This document shows, piece by piece, positions 26,433 to 41,200 of a stretch of 64,000 nucleotides of DNA (position 1 is its first letter; each line of letters starts with the position of its first letter). Source of the stretch: Psettodes erumei (Eukaryota; Chordata; Actinopteri; Pleuronectiformes; Psettodidae). Below the pieces are notes generated by a model. It was not told the DNA's origin. It ran no database searches and saw only the letters and a list, made by a program, of their open reading frames with translations. The stretch spans positions 35,730 to 99,729 of the forward strand of contig JAFBJZ010000366.1 in the NCBI GenBank assembly GCA_016785225.1, read 5' to 3'. The position numbers and the translations under genes are program-made.

Positions 26433-27950
26433 AAACCCTACATGGCAAAACCTGAAGACTTGATACAATTGAAAACAACATGAAGTACTGCTGCAAGATG
26501 ACTTGAAAGATGTGTGAACTGCTGTCCATTTATTTCTAAAATTTGTTTTGACTGTTTTATAATGTTATGAGACAAACAGCCGCAGTTTTCAAGCTTCATG
26601 CAAAGCAATCTGAAGTGATTACAGACAGAACAGCTGGACTAGCCCCCTTGTTGCCAAGTTACACAAGTCAGTTTGGACCTTTGGACATGTCGAGGATGAT
26701 ATGCAGTAATGTGCAAGTAAATCATGTACATGTACTAATATGTTAATATTATTTGACAGTTGATTAGACAGAGTCTTATCTTGCATTAGATAACACTTAT
26801 AAATATGATTATAAAGTCAAGTCGTACCTCTGGTGACTACTTTCATATGAAGACGAGCTGTCCTTAATGCACCAACGTACTTTTCACTGCACATTTCTTG
26901 TTGGTTTTCATAGTCAAGGATCAACATTCACTGTATATCCGTTAATAACCACATTACTTTTTGTACAACTTCTCCGAAAATCCATTGCAATCCAATCCAA
27001 TCCGACGGTTTATGTTTACAAAGAAATTTAGTTGTGCTTTTTGTAGGATTAGTATATAGCCACCCAGTTTCCACTAATTTCACCTTCTTCAGGGCTCTTT
27101 TTGTTGGCAACACAAAAGCTACTGCAAACAGTGCTATAACTTGTTGGTATTTACTGAACTTGTTATTTACTTTCCATGTCTCTGGGGTATTTCAGTTACT
27201 GCTGCAGTGTACATTTCACATTCGAGTCCCTTGTTGATGAGGAAGGCAATGCAAGGTTTTGGAGTTCTGGTGAAAAATGAGAGCAGTGTTGTTTAGTTGC
27301 TAATTTGGTGCTTCAGTCTTAAAGCACAAATTATGTATTTGACAAAATTGTGTTCAATTATGTAAAACAACACATTCTCCAACTGTAAAAGTGACAGTAG
27401 TGCATACACCTAAATGACCTTTGCACTGGCCTGTGCTGTTGCGGTGCATGCTTAATTTAAATGAGACATGAAATGCGTTTATGAATTGCCATGTTTTACT
27501 AATATAAGCTTTTGTTAGACATGTATTTGCAGTTTGTCAACATGTGGTACGCAGCAAATAGGCTTCCTTGCATTCACTGTTGGGAGAGATTCATGTTCCG
27601 CTACAGTGGATATGTGAAGAAACTGAAGGAAAGAACAAGTTAAGTGTGAATGTTGGGATGTTTTTACTTTGACTTACTTTGACCGAGTGCATTTCTTAGA
27701 GCCTTCACTTGATCCTTGAGTGCTTCCGGCACTCCCGCCGTTTTGTAGAACAGGAAAGCCAATATTATTTGCAACATTAAATCACATTTCTGCTACCTGT
27801 GTGGGGATTTTGTGCGACAGGTGATAGTTAAACAGAAAAATGATCCGGGTTTAAATAAGACTTTGATTTGGTGGGAATGATCACTGATCAAATTTGCATC
27901 ATAAAGCAGTTGAGATTTATGATTAATAAATGCTTAAATTTAGTTGTTTA
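26433..27950 (+). other. svip: svip 3'UTR, probable
   Basis: About 1.5 kb without coding potential follows the svip stop. The first canonical poly(A) signal on the plus strand is AATAAA at 27925-27930; an ATTAAA variant lies at about 27776. Extent is inferred from those signals only. Confidence 0.5.
27925..27930 (+). terminator. svip: Candidate poly(A) signal of svip
   Basis: AATAAA in an AT-rich stretch, the first after the svip stop codon. It faces the gas2 signal at 28082-28087. Confidence 0.45.
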
Positions 27951-28081
27951 TTTTCTAACTTCCTAAGTTACTTGCTTTGAATGTCACAGACAGACGGATA
28001 TTTTGTGTTTTGAAGATTCAATTTTGAGAACTGATTTAAATTTTACATCTAAAAACCCAAACTGGAAAAAGCCTGTGGGTT

Positions 28082-28087
28082 TTTATT
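28082..28087 (-). terminator. gas2: Candidate poly(A) signal of gas2
   Basis: The plus strand reads TTTATT, so the minus strand has AATAAA. It is the first I see downstream of the gas2 stop at 29252 and implies a 3'UTR of about 1.2 kb. Confidence 0.45.
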
Positions 28088-29251
28088 GCATTGCCAGTGA
28101 TCTTTTCAACAGGCCAAACAGATTTTTCTTCCTCAGACTTCGATGATTGCACTGCCTCTAGAGGTCAGTATCATATCACAAACAACTGCAGAACCTCAAA
28201 TGAGCATATCTACTGTATTATTAAACAAAACGTTCCATTTAGCTAAATACTGCATCTTCTGCAGGTGATTGTCCATGTTCTTACAACAGAGATGATATAA
28301 AACATGAGATATCCTACCAATGAATAATTATTAAAAATGATACTAGTAAAAGAAATTGCACTGCATATAATATAAACAATCTAAGCACTGCACCATTGTG
28401 GAAGCCTCATAAGAAATACATAATAAAGAAAAAGCCATTACATTTTATCACCAATGTTCGAATTCAAGGAGAGGTGGTAGTTTTTACAAGAATACGAAAC
28501 AGCACTAGACAAAAGGACTATCATGTAAATATTTGGTTAACTACATTAGGACTGTAAGGGTTCCACTTCTGAATAGATGAGTAGTTCAATTTGAAGCTTG
28601 AGCATGGTGTGCGCTCAGGCCACCCACATATTCTTTGTACTGCAAGGCATTTAGAACGGTCAGCCAAAGATTTTTGGTTTTTTTCTTAAATGAAAAAAGG
28701 AAAAATCCTACAACCCAGGATATGGGAAAATGTCTACTTTCTATCTGCAATCACATATGCACAAATCAAGGAATTCACTCCAGGTGGCCAGGAAGGCTTC
28801 CTCAAATGTCCTGAAACATCCTGAAACCAATCCTGAATATGTTTTCAACACAGACAAGCTACAAACGCAGAAAGGTACCGTAGGCCTGGTTTAACTGCTG
28901 TGCACTAAAAACATATGAAAATATTCTACCTTCTAAAAGTAATACTCACTACTGCTTAAAATACAATTAGTAATTAGACTGAAAACACAATTCGACAAAG
29001 CTGTGCAGCTTCACTTGTACCCAGTTAAATTGTTTGATTAATACAAAGGAACATCAATCTGAGTGAATTTGCTTTGAACGAGAAAACCAATCACAACTCT
29101 GAGCTTTCCATGAATGTCGTTGTCTGTAGCTGTAATACTTCAAAACAGGCGCATATGAGATAGCCATGTCCATTGAGTATGGAGGGAAAGAAAAAAAAAG
29201 GGGTCACCTTCTGTGCTTTTTTGTTAAGGGCACTTGTCAGTCTCTGTATCT

Positions 29252-32200
29252 TCACTTTTTGCTGCGGTAGTGTGCTGCCACCACCAGGTAGCTGTCAGGG
29301 GTGAGGTCCTTGATGCTTGGGGATTTGCTGCTGACGGGAGACGTCTTGCCCTCCACCCGGGAGATTTGCAACATGCGGCAGGGGTCGTGTTTCAGCAGGT
29401 AGCTCTCAAAGGTCTCCCAGCCTCCACCGACACGCACCATCACATGCTTGTTGTGCAGCATCTGCAGAAAGAAATGGGATTACAGTGGTCAATTCTGATG
29501 ATTTGAGCTCTTGTCTCTTATCATGTATGTCTCAACAGATCATCAAAAAACTTCCAAAATATAACGTTTGTGGAAGCATATGCTCCTGGCATGTAGTAAA
29601 TATTACATTTTGTGTTTGTGAACATGTAAATATAGTTTAACAAAATATTTAGACGACTGAGACATAGCATCTTTATTCATGTTAGAAAAACACCATTTTG
29701 AGGAAAATATCTGGACAACGTGCAGTAAAAACATGAAATTAAAATTTTACCAAAACACAATAACACACCGAGAGGCATACCACTGGCATGGATAAAACAT
29801 ATTCAGCCAATGGCCATTTCATCACCTTAGAAAGACCAAAACTAAAAAGTATTCGCCCTGTTTAACGAGGAAATTACAGTATATGCAGTATTTTTTTCCA
29901 CTGTTAAATCTGCTTCAAAATGATACCATCGGCCACATCACGGCACATACTCCAGGTTGGCTACCATGGCAACATCCACCACTATAATAAATAGTAGAAG
30001 AAATAAAAGGCTCTGGTATATTGGACGCTCAGACACTTGCATTCCCGAGAGGCCGCACACATAAAACATCTCTGCCTGACTATGGAGCCTTATCACCCCC
30101 CTACCTCATTAAGACATCATTACACAGCAGCTTGTTTAAGGAATGCCTTTCTCAGGAGCACAACAAAATAAACAGACTTACTACAAAGACCTCTTGGATG
30201 CTATATTTGCCTGTAAAACACAATCAGTAGGATAATGATTCAGACACAAAACCAAATCATTTGATAGAAGTGTAAACTACCTCATGAGATTGTCCCCTCA
30301 CACTGGTGTGATATGAAGCTTCTTTCCCTCCAGCACCATAACATGCAACATTTATAAACCTCTTAAAAGAATCAATCTAGAGGGCAGTGGTGGTGCAGTG
30401 TTTCCCCATCACCAGCACCAGGCCTTCAGGCTTTGTGAGTGCAGATTTAATGGACATGTGTGATGCAGGGCGGTTTCAATCACACCACCCTGGGATGAAG
30501 ACCGACCGGAGTCGGGTCTCTCCTCGGCAACCCAGACGAGGGCAGAGGCCCGGGGCTGAGCTGGGACAGCACTTCTCACAAACACCACAACGTTACTCTG
30601 CCACCTTATTGAAGCTACAATCACCTCATTTATTCCAGGAGCGGAGAAGGTCAGCCTCTCAGGCTGTACACATTATTAGGAAGTAGAGTCTTATGTGCTG
30701 CATGCCACTGTTTGTCCTTGCTCTGCGGCTGCACACAGACAGCGACTGGCCTTTGTGCATTCATGCCTTTTTAGCAGGAACAGCAACACGGGGGGGGGGG
30801 GGCATTTGAGGTATTTTAATTAAAGAATGTTCTCCATGATGAGTGCTGGGTGGTAGACACAATAGACCCAATAGATCAAATGAAGCATCTCACACTCACA
30901 TACTGTGACTGTAGGTAATTTGATTATTGTTAATTCTGTGCATATGACATAAATTGCATGTTTGTCCACTGTAGAAGAAGAGTCCCTCCTCTATTAGTCT
31001 TCCACAGCTTTCTTTGATTTTTGTTCGGATTTCTGGGGAGAGCAGTTCAGGATTATGTTTTCTCCTTGTCTGAAATGAGCATTTAAAGATGTAGGAAGCC
31101 AATTTATGATTTTTGCAGACTACACTGTACTACATACTGCACTGCACTGTGAGTTTCTCACCATTCGTCCTTGGTTGCTCAGCAACACAAAGAAGACTGA
31201 ATCATTCAGTCACTGAAAAGGAAAAAACATTTTTTAAAAATCAGATCTACACAATTTATCATGTTACTGTGGCAGAAAATACTTTCATCATTTAGATTAC
31301 AGTCTTATTGTTGTCACTTATATTTCAAAAGCACTGTTCCCTCAGACGTTTGACTGAAATATGAGTTGGTTGAGATTTGACACAGTGGTTGCACTATAAA
31401 GTGCTGGCAGTAGAGGACAGCCTAGAGTAAACGCTCCTTTGATCGTCAGCACATCCTAAACATACTGTGTATGCATGAATCACATTCTTAAAAGGTGCGA
31501 ATCTGGGTTGTGGGTTGCCAAGTAACCAAGATCCCAAGGGGAACGATGCTATTTCTCTAATCTGTGTTAGCCTCCATTTATCTCTCTCCAGTACTCTTTT
31601 TATACCTCCAGTCCACAGTTGAGTAACATTTCCCGAGCTGACAAATTCACAGTGAATATTATGTAATTAATACAACAATCAGTATTGGCTAGTGTAGCTT
31701 CGTAAAATATTTTCCAAGTAATAACTTGGTCAACAGATCATATGGGAATATATGGCTTTCATTTGCCTTTTATATCCAGTAAGGCACATTAGGGTTGGCT
31801 GCAGATGGACATTGTCGGAATACCATTACCAGTAAATGAGACCTCCCAGCAGAGGCGGGCTCTTCAGACACAATGGATTACTTTCATTGCAAAGCTTCAG
31901 CTCCAAGTATCAACATACCGCCATATGCCGTGTGAATGGAGAGGAGTTTGCACTGTGGCGTGAGACCTTATTGCCATCAGCCCCAAAATCGAACCTGCCA
32001 TTTTCTGTGTGCCCATGTTCTGATTTAACATCTGTTAACTCTGAAAAACAGCTCAGAGTGATTCTCTATGGTTCACTTAGATATCTTCCCACTCCCTGTC
32101 ACGACATGTTTTACATACAGGCGAGATTCATAATACAACCACATTTTATCATGCAGTTCACTTAAAAGATACTTGCACGTTTTATTCTTTCCATTTTGAC

Positions 32201-35200
32201 TTCCTATTCTACTACCCTATATTATCCTATTATGTGACTACATTTATGCTTGCATTTGTAGTTACCAGTTAATTAGCAGAACTCCTTAACAGTACATGAA
32301 CAACAGAACATGAACTACTCAGGTTGTTCAGAAAAAGTAGCCACAAGGTAAGTCAAGTCCTGAGTTAAGGCAAGTCAAGTCTCAAATCAAGTTACAAGTC
32401 ACGGTGGTTTTATGACATCCAATAGCTTGGAAAATTAAAAAGCTCCAAACGATTAAAAGTATACTGGCGAGTGGCCAATTTGGATCGTTAAAATCAACAA
32501 AGAGTACTGTTCGGGACCAACACTCGCTTCCAATTTCAAACGACAGAACTCGTCATGTACGTGGCAGCCGTCATTCAGGCGACACGCCATTTTTAAAAAA
32601 TGGGATAAACATCGAAAAAGTGAACATCGCATCACAAAGTTACAACGCCAACGTTTTATCATTCAGGTGAATTTGGGTTAATTGCTGTCTTGATATCAGT
32701 CCATATCAGGCTAACTTTAGCTAGTTCCGGAGATGTGATCTGGCTAACGCTAATGTAAGCTAAAATCGGCCTAACCAAATTGAATGAGTCTACAAATGGT
32801 GAATAACGTTTGAGGTTGTACTTCGGCTGTTGGAGATCTTTGCTGAGCAGGTCTTCCATTCAGCTGTTTGCCACGCCCCATTTGTGATTTTCTAAAAATC
32901 AAAACTGATGACCTTTGACACGGAAATGAGGTTGACTTGTCCTGACCGTCGCAGGGCGCTTCATGGACCGTCATCCAATCATATAAAGCCAATTCGATGA
33001 GATACGTAACTGACGGGAGTAATCCAATCATGATAGTACCATTCCCAGTTTACGCTTCGTATACTGGGCAGAGCTATGGCTCTGATAGGCTCCAACTTTA
33101 CAGATACGTGATGAGCTTCTAAAAAAACTTATATTTAAACTAAAAACAAAATGAACAGAGACAAGTCATTTAAGTCATCATGTCTCAGGCCAAGTCACGA
33201 GTCATGAAAGTCAAAGTCGAGTCTCAAGTCATTTAATGTATTTCAAGCCAATTCACAAGTCATCAAAACAGAGATTTGGACCGTTGGTAGCTATAGCTGT
33301 CAAATAAAAGTAGTTGAGTAAACAGCAGAACTTTTGAATCTTAAATGTAGTGAAGCACAAGTAGGATACGTACAAGTAGAATACCACAAGTGCACTATTT
33401 TATCTCTTTGGCTCTGCATGCACATTTCGTGATGAAAGACATCCCTTGTGTTTTAACCTGTGGAAAATCTTGGAAATCTGTGGAAAGTCTTTTACATTTT
33501 ATTTGCTATGTGATTTTGTATTTTGAACAAAATAAACGGAAGAAAAAAAATAACACACACAAGCTTATCACCACTTTCACCTCTCTAAACAAAGAAATAC
33601 TGCTTATGTGTTAATCAATATTATAGCACTTGGAGCATTCTTCAGAATAAGGACTTTTACATTTGAAATGCAAGTTCATTGCACTTTTAATAGTTTTATT
33701 TTTTTCCCTGTTTCCCCTTTAAAAAAACTTTTAAACCAGGTTTTTTCCACTTCTATATTTGTTAATTTTTACATTGTGGCATTTTCAAGTTTTATTGCAT
33801 ATTTGAATACTTTCCACCCACTGTGCAAAACCCAAGTCATGTGCTAACAGCTGACCCAGAATACATCTAAACATGTCATCATATTAAAGGGTGAAGTTAT
33901 TTTACACTCACCCGTATAAAGAGCATCTTCTCCCCAACCCGATACCGACCCTGCGACTGTCTCTCCACACAAAATTTATTCGGACACCTGCAGGGGGGAT
34001 CATCGGCGATATGTCGTACCTGTAAGACACACAAAGATGAACCCATTACAGAGGTTTTCACTCTGACATTAAAAACATCAATCAAAACCAGAGGGGAACT
34101 ATGCTGACTTACAGCATCATCCAAGAGTTTCCCTGTACTTTTCTTGCTGGAAGTCACTTTGGGTGGAGTCGGGGATGGGGATGGGGATGGGGATGGGGAA
34201 GGAGATGGGGATGGAGATGAAGCAGGAGATGGAGGGAGGGGCTGAACTGGAGAGACAGGTGATGGAGGAGGTAGAGGTGCTTTCTCTTCTTGTTCAATCT
34301 CTTTCTCCAGTTTTATAAGGCCAGGAGGCTCCACGTTGTACCTAGACCAAACAAACACTAGTGTCATTCCATGTGTGAAGAATTAAGAAAAGACTTTCAA
34401 AATAATCTAAAAATGTCTATGGGGAAATAGTCAAAGAGACAAACTGAAATAGTTAAAGAGAAAATATGAAATAGCAAAAGCGTACCGTGATGCTATCCGT
34501 CCCAATTCTAAAAGGCAGAGGCAAACTTCTCGTGGCTGCTTGTGAAGAACTACAGGAAAAGATCAAGCTTCAGCACTGGGCATTATCAGTATATAGACAC
34601 TGTACGGTATATATAACAAAGCAATGAATGAGAATGAGTGGCCATGTGATGAAAAACACAATGGTAAGATGCAGGGGAAACAAAGACAAGCTCGTGAACT
34701 TCATGCAATCCTGTTTAACCCATATCAAATGAAAATAAGTACTGGTATGTATGCACACTATCCAGTGAGCTTGATGAGTTTATTTTAACCTCACTGACAA
34801 TATGACCAGACAGTAAGAGTGGATACAAGATGTATATGATACATGTGTCACACCACACCATGCATTATAGACACAGTTTCCACTGCATGATAGCAAACCT
34901 GGTGTTGTTACATCTACTGCTGAACTGATAAATCCATCCAGAGAAAGGAAGGAAGGAAGAGAGAAAGAAAGAAAGAAAAAAGATATCAGCTGTTGATGTA
35001 TTTTCGCAACATCTTACATCAAAATTACATGACTACTGCATTTGAAACAGCAGTGTTGAGGGCTTACAGTGTGTGTAGAACTTGGCCCTTATAAATGACT
35101 TGCATAGTTTAATTTGCTTTGTGATGGTCGAGTAGCCATTAGTCAGAAATGACAAGAATATTTTTGGTATTTTCATTACAGGCAAGGTCACATACTGTAC

Positions 35201-38200
35201 ACCTGATTCTCAGTCCAGACATATCTTAACTGCAAACATATGCAAGAAATCCCTGCAATAGCCTAGAGAGACACAGATAACATACTGAGTGCATGAATGA
35301 GGAAGAGAGCCAAATGCCTCTGCTATGAGCTGAGGAAAACATTAGCATAATGTTGGCCTACTTTCCCCACTAACTTACACCCTCCTGTCTGTGCTCCCTT
35401 TGTTTTATGCCAGATAGTTTGTGCATGAGTGTGTTATTTGAGATCCACAGGTAGAGCTACTCCCATGACAGTGCTGCCCAGCAGACTGCTGCCCCTCTGA
35501 GCTTTGTGTTGATGTCAAAAGAGCCTGAAGCAGAGCCTGGAGATGTGAGTCCTCTGAGCCACAGAGGGAAGAAGAGGGAAGTAGTTCAACCTGCATGATA
35601 CCTTACCTGCACAATCAGGCCATTCACAAGTAATAGAAATCTCTAGAGTCTAGCGCCCTGGTAGTGCCAGTGGCAGCCAAAGGTGGACAGTGTTGCATCC
35701 CTATGAGAACTGAAGTCTGTTTATGGATTCTGGTTTTCCTATTCTGATTTCTAGTGTTTTGGAGTTTATGGCAGAAAAATGCAGACTCACCTAAATCCTC
35801 TGACTCAAAGAGACATGTTTGTCCAACTCCAACCTCACGACACCAGGCCAAGAAGTTAGCTGTGTTGTCCCGTGCAAAGAAAGAACCAGAGGGAGCGCTC
35901 TGCCGACATGGTATCCTCCGATAGGGAATACTCTGCTACAAACATAGAGGTTAGTAGATGTCCTCGTGCACACTAATCAAAAAATGAAACTAAGTTAGAG
36001 TATCCCCCAATAACTTTATATTTTTGCACTTGAGCTTTTACATTGTTGTTTGACAAAGAGAAAACAAAGGTTCACCGGAGTGACTTAACTAGCCCAGCCA
36101 CCAGAGTTTCTATCAAAACAGAGAGCCATACACTGATCATCGACACCAATTTCTTCTCCTTCTGCTGAGGCTCTGGTTTCAGATCAGGGTCAAGGACCTT
36201 TTTTTCAAACTGATCAATATTGGAGATGGCAGGTTAGGAAGCTGGGGATACTTTGCTAGGCCTTTTGTGATTTGGGATCAAATGACGTGCTTATGCGTTT
36301 CAGCCCCCACACGGTCTGTTTCTGAGAGATTTATGCGCCTTCCTGCGGTTTTATACAGGATATGTGCGTCTGTGCTATGAGAAAGGTGCAGTGAGCTCAT
36401 GCTGGAAATATGCAGGCTTTTGTGGGTATTTTTCTTTTCTTTCCAGGCTCCCCTTTTGCCTTTTTTTTCTGGAATCCGTTCTGTTGCTGAATTACTGTGC
36501 ATTCCTGGAGAAATAATCTTAACCACATTGGCAGTGTCGTTTGATCCAACAATCAGAATGACATGTTATTATTTGGGGGTGCCTTGCTGTATTACCTGCA
36601 CCACTGTACGTCTAATAATTGCACAGGCGGTACAGAACGTTTGGAAAACATTATCTTTAAATGGATGGGAACTAATAATAAGGTTCTACTTTGCTTTAAA
36701 GTCACATCATTTCCTTTCAGTCAGGTAGATTATTAAATGTATTATTTACGTACACCTGCTGCATATTCTCAACACATCTACCATCACAGCTGTACACGCA
36801 TGCTTTAAAGAAACAGTTTGACATTTTGGGAAATATAAGGGGGATTTTATAACCAATGGACAGAAACATGCTAGTTTTTCCACCTTTTTCCAGTCTTTGT
36901 GCTAAACTAAGCTAACCAGTCGCTAGCTGATTCAAGAGTGGTATCACTCATTTCAGATCTAACTCTCTGCCTGAAAGCAAATAAGTATAATAATGCTTTA
37001 AATATCAGCAGCCTGCAGTAAATTGTACCAGTTAATGAGATGGTTGTATTAAACTTGGCACATGGTAGTAAATATGACAAGAAGGAAATATAATCTTCTT
37101 TCATGTAAAGTTGACACTGATTGATGTAAACACGTGGGAAGATGTGTGAGAGACAGCGTCTACAAAGTGTGACTTGTCGTTTCTGTCTGCTGGAATCACT
37201 TAGTGACCCTCCACACACCACATCAACATTATAATGGGACTTGAATGCAGATGGAAGTTATCTTTGAAGTGGTAAAGTGTAAAGTAAACAACCGCAGCCA
37301 GAGACTATGATATGGCGACAAAGCAAAAGTTATCTGAAATGAAGTGTAAACCTTATATGTCATAAGATGAGGTGCAGAGTATTGGAAGGAAATTATTAAT
37401 CATTCATAGGTCATTGAACTGAAAGCACTTCTCATGACTTGTAGAGATCTATAATCTGGACAGCAATAAATCACGCTCACTGTAAAACAACATAATGCAG
37501 CTTTGTTTGATTTTAAAGCCTAAGTTGCCTGTCTGTCTCAGGAACTCCTCTGCTTTCTGTTGGCTTCCACGATCAATAGGCTCCTCTATTTCAGTAGCTC
37601 CTCTGTCATCCCACGGTCATTGACCCCAAGCATTTCCTCACATCTGTGCTGCTATACTCACACTGTGATCAGGAGACCCACCGTCATCAGTGCAGTAATG
37701 CCTCAGTGCAAACATCAACAACTCTGGCTAAACAGCCAACCAAACACTTTCTTTGCTTTGTTTCCAACCTGATCAAACATACACAGTAAACCCACTGAGA
37801 ACCAGACATCAGCTCAGTGTTTAAGTAGATTTCTACAGTAACAGCAGATACTGGAAAAAATGCACCAGATAATTTGTCACATAAATAAACAGCGTTTTGA
37901 CAATTTTAGTGTTATTTTTAAACTCCCACAAAGCAAAATTTTGGTCTTGAAGGCTGCAAGGTCTGAAAAAGTTCAACAAAGTGCTTGTATAGACTTGACA
38001 CATTCACACAAGAGGAAATGTATGAAAAAAAATGTCTTGTGATATCCTATAGACCTCAAAGTTGCCTTGCAGTAGCCCTGAAGCAGATATGGTCTCAGGA
38101 TTTGCACCACAGTTATTTCTTTTCTTGAACACTGACCCAGTCAAATACACACTTGCACTGATGTTTTTTGGCTTAAACAACATATGACCACTTACAAAGT

Positions 38201-41200
38201 TATTCTTTAATCTTTTCAATTCAATAAACCCTCACTCAGGGCTCAAAAGAAATCAACATTTAACGTGGCCCTGCCAATTCTTACAGGGGATGTGGGCCCC
38301 ATTAGTTAATGTGTCCTTGCCAGCATCACATTTTCTTTTTTAGCACTGCTGCAGGCTGCTGGCCCCCATCCCCCATTCCACCTTTGTGCATTGCTTTCTG
38401 AATTGTGGAGGTCCTTGCAAAGTAGGGATTCATGGTCATGGCTGAGCTGATAGCAGCAAGTAAGATGTGACACACAGGGTGCAAAACAAATGCTATTTAC
38501 AACTTTTACTCTCAAGTTATGAGGTTATAATGTTGACATTTCTTTGAGTTTAAGTATGTCGTGCTAGTTTTTCATATGGATTTGAGTTAAAATTCATAAA
38601 ATCTACATTGCTTAGCATGTCTGGATTTCACATTAGATTTTATAATCAAGCAGGAGAGCTGTTAGAATAGCTGAGATGGAAGTGGTTGTCAGTTAGTCTG
38701 ATCCAATCTTTCAATACTGCCTGACTGATGTCCCCCCCATCAGAAACAATCTTCTGTCAAATCATTCAAGCTGAAAGTTAATTTAGGAATACTTTCAGCC
38801 AAGATTTGGCTTCCAGATTATTGTTTTCACTGTATCTGTTATCATGCCAGACTAATGTAATCTTTAGGTTTCTCTGTACCTTGCTGTTGCCAAGTGCGGG
38901 CAGGTCTCCGTTACTTTGCCTGAACTTCTCCTGTAGTGTCTCAGCCAGCTGGCACAACAGGAAACCATTGTCTAAGCGATCCATGAAGCTCTCAGCGGTG
39001 ATTTCCAGACCTGACCAGAGGGACACATAAAGAAAGCAGAGTCTGGCACCGCACATTCATCATAAAAGTGCTCATTTGAAAATATATACTGTATAAGGAA
39101 ATAAAATCTAATCTCCAGTCCATTCCCAGTTGAAGCTGAACCTGATGCAATGTTGTTGACTCCAAGAAACTGCTTGGATGATTGAGCTTGGCTTGCACTG
39201 CCGGCTTTAGGCAGCTCTGCAGAAGCCAAATCTTCAAATTTTAAAACATGATTTGGGGGGATTTTCTGGGAAATCACCATGGGGTATCAATGACAAATAC
39301 ATTTGAAAAGGTAGCAGCTGATTGTACACAATAATGCTTCATTATCCTGCACAGTTGCAGAAATAGATCAGTGATCAACATGTGGTGTCCAGTTGACTGA
39401 CTTCCAGAGGACCATTCCTTCTTAGTTAGATCATTGTGAAATAGGAGGTGGTGGCAGGGGGTGTCTGTGGAAAGAAACTGGAGAGATTTTTTTTTATCCC
39501 TCTTCTGTTTCTTATAGGAGGAGGGGTCTGGGGGGTTCGACATTTAATGAGTTCCAAATGTTGTAAATGAGCCCAGAGAAGAGAGATTGAAATCTTGAGA
39601 AATACTCAGGGAGCTCCCATCTTATATGCTCGTATTCTCTCTTGCTCCTGGCTGTTTGAGGAAATCATATTCCAGAGAGCTCTCAGGGAAATATTTTAAC
39701 TCATATATTCAAGCCTATAAGTTGCTCCTCCAACCTCCCTTCTCAGCTACAAAATGATTCATCAGTATAACTGAGCATCCGCCTCCCACTCAATCACTGG
39801 ATATTTACACCATGCCACTCCTCTCACCTGAAATAGTAAGCCCTGCTCAGCACATGGGTGTCATTTCTCTTCATATGTTAAGGTACTGAGCATACAGAAC
39901 AAGGCTTGAACGAACAAATTTGTGCAATAATGTCTATCTAGTGGTAAAGCCTGGATACTTGTGCTTCTGAAGTCTTTTATATCCTTGATCCCTCAATACA
40001 AGAGACTATAGGTTTCCATCTCAGCTGGTTCCAGCTGGGAGAGAATGGATTTTTTTTTGGGGGGGGGGGTGTTAAGGTGTTTGCACAGGGGCAGGAGTAA
40101 GATTCAGGAACTTAACTAGCTTGCTGTTCGTTTTACAAACACCTGCTGGACCGTATAAAGTTGGGAGGATCTGCTAGCTCACAGTCCTGAGGTGAACAAA
40201 TTCAGTTCAGCCATACATCATTCAAAAGGCAATTTTTACAGAAAAACCTCAGATAATTAGGTAGTTGACTGCCTCCACTCATGAAGGCTATCCAGTCTTT
40301 AAGAATTTTTTAAAATGCTGACAAAATACTGGTACAGCACGGTTTACCTTTTGGAAACAAATGCTTAATTCCTATGTTGTGACCTACTCTGCTGGAGGAA
40401 TTCTTAGAATTTGTGTTTGTGGATGTTCTTTTGTGGACACTGGTACGTCTGTGGTGCCAAATGTTAACCTGCCAATCAGCATCTTTTAGAGCAATGGATT
40501 CCCAAACATTTTTTGTGACTCATGAACCTGAGTCATATTAGGATCCTGAAAAGATATAAGTATTGAGCTTGAAGCTTTATCATCAACCTTATAAATAAAA
40601 GTTTAATCAAAAAATCCAATTCATGCTTTCTCACAGGGTGACCAACAATAACCTTGCAGAAAGCTTATGCTGATCCTCCTTCCACTGCCTATTACCCACC
40701 ATGGGCTGTGCATTATTCAAGAGCTGTTAATGATCCTCATTATTCAATTAAAGCAAATCTATGGGAGAGTGAACAGAGAGACAGTTTCACGCATTGCACT
40801 GCTTTGTAATAGTTTGTAATGAGCTTCAGATTGATCCCAGTCCCCTGCATAGGTGTTTGCATCAGCAATACCAGTTATATTACCATTAAAGATGAGGGAA
40901 GTTGCAGGATTTTTCAAAGCTAAGGTATTTCTAAGACAGTGATTTGAATAAATCAGCAACAGAAGGATTGATAATGTACTCCATAAGGGATTATAATGCA
41001 AAACTATGAACTGTAACTATTTGATTTGAATGAAAATGTGATTTTTTTTTTCAATTTCAACTGAATCAGTATAATTTAACAAATACCAACAGATTAATCA
41101 AGATGTAAATCATTTTGGCTGTATAAATTAGCTATATGGTCTATGCCTTGAAAAGATGTCTCATACCACATTACCCTGACACCGACCTTTCCTCAGAAGT

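Larger units (their letters stand above)
29462..33911. other. gas2 last intron
   Basis: About 4.4 kb. It has a G run at 30790-30802, a GC-richer patch near 30480-30580 without a credible exon, and the CAAGTC-flanked element at about 32335-33265. No coding exon was recognised. Confidence 0.7.

Noticed and set aside
30387..30686. GC-rich 99-residue plus frame in the gas2 intron
   Set aside because: No splice context, no familiar motif, and low-complexity composition; GC content alone explains the open frame.
33897..34367. A single 156-residue minus frame spanning two gas2 exons
   Set aside because: It reads through the intron between exons 5 and 6; the donor after GATGCT and the acceptor before GTACGACAT remove the middle, matching the family sequence.
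38972..39280. A 102-residue minus frame that looks protein-like just upstream of a gas2 exon
   Set aside because: It has no splice sites of its own, no recognisable product, and overlaps intron sequence leading to the acceptor at 39010.
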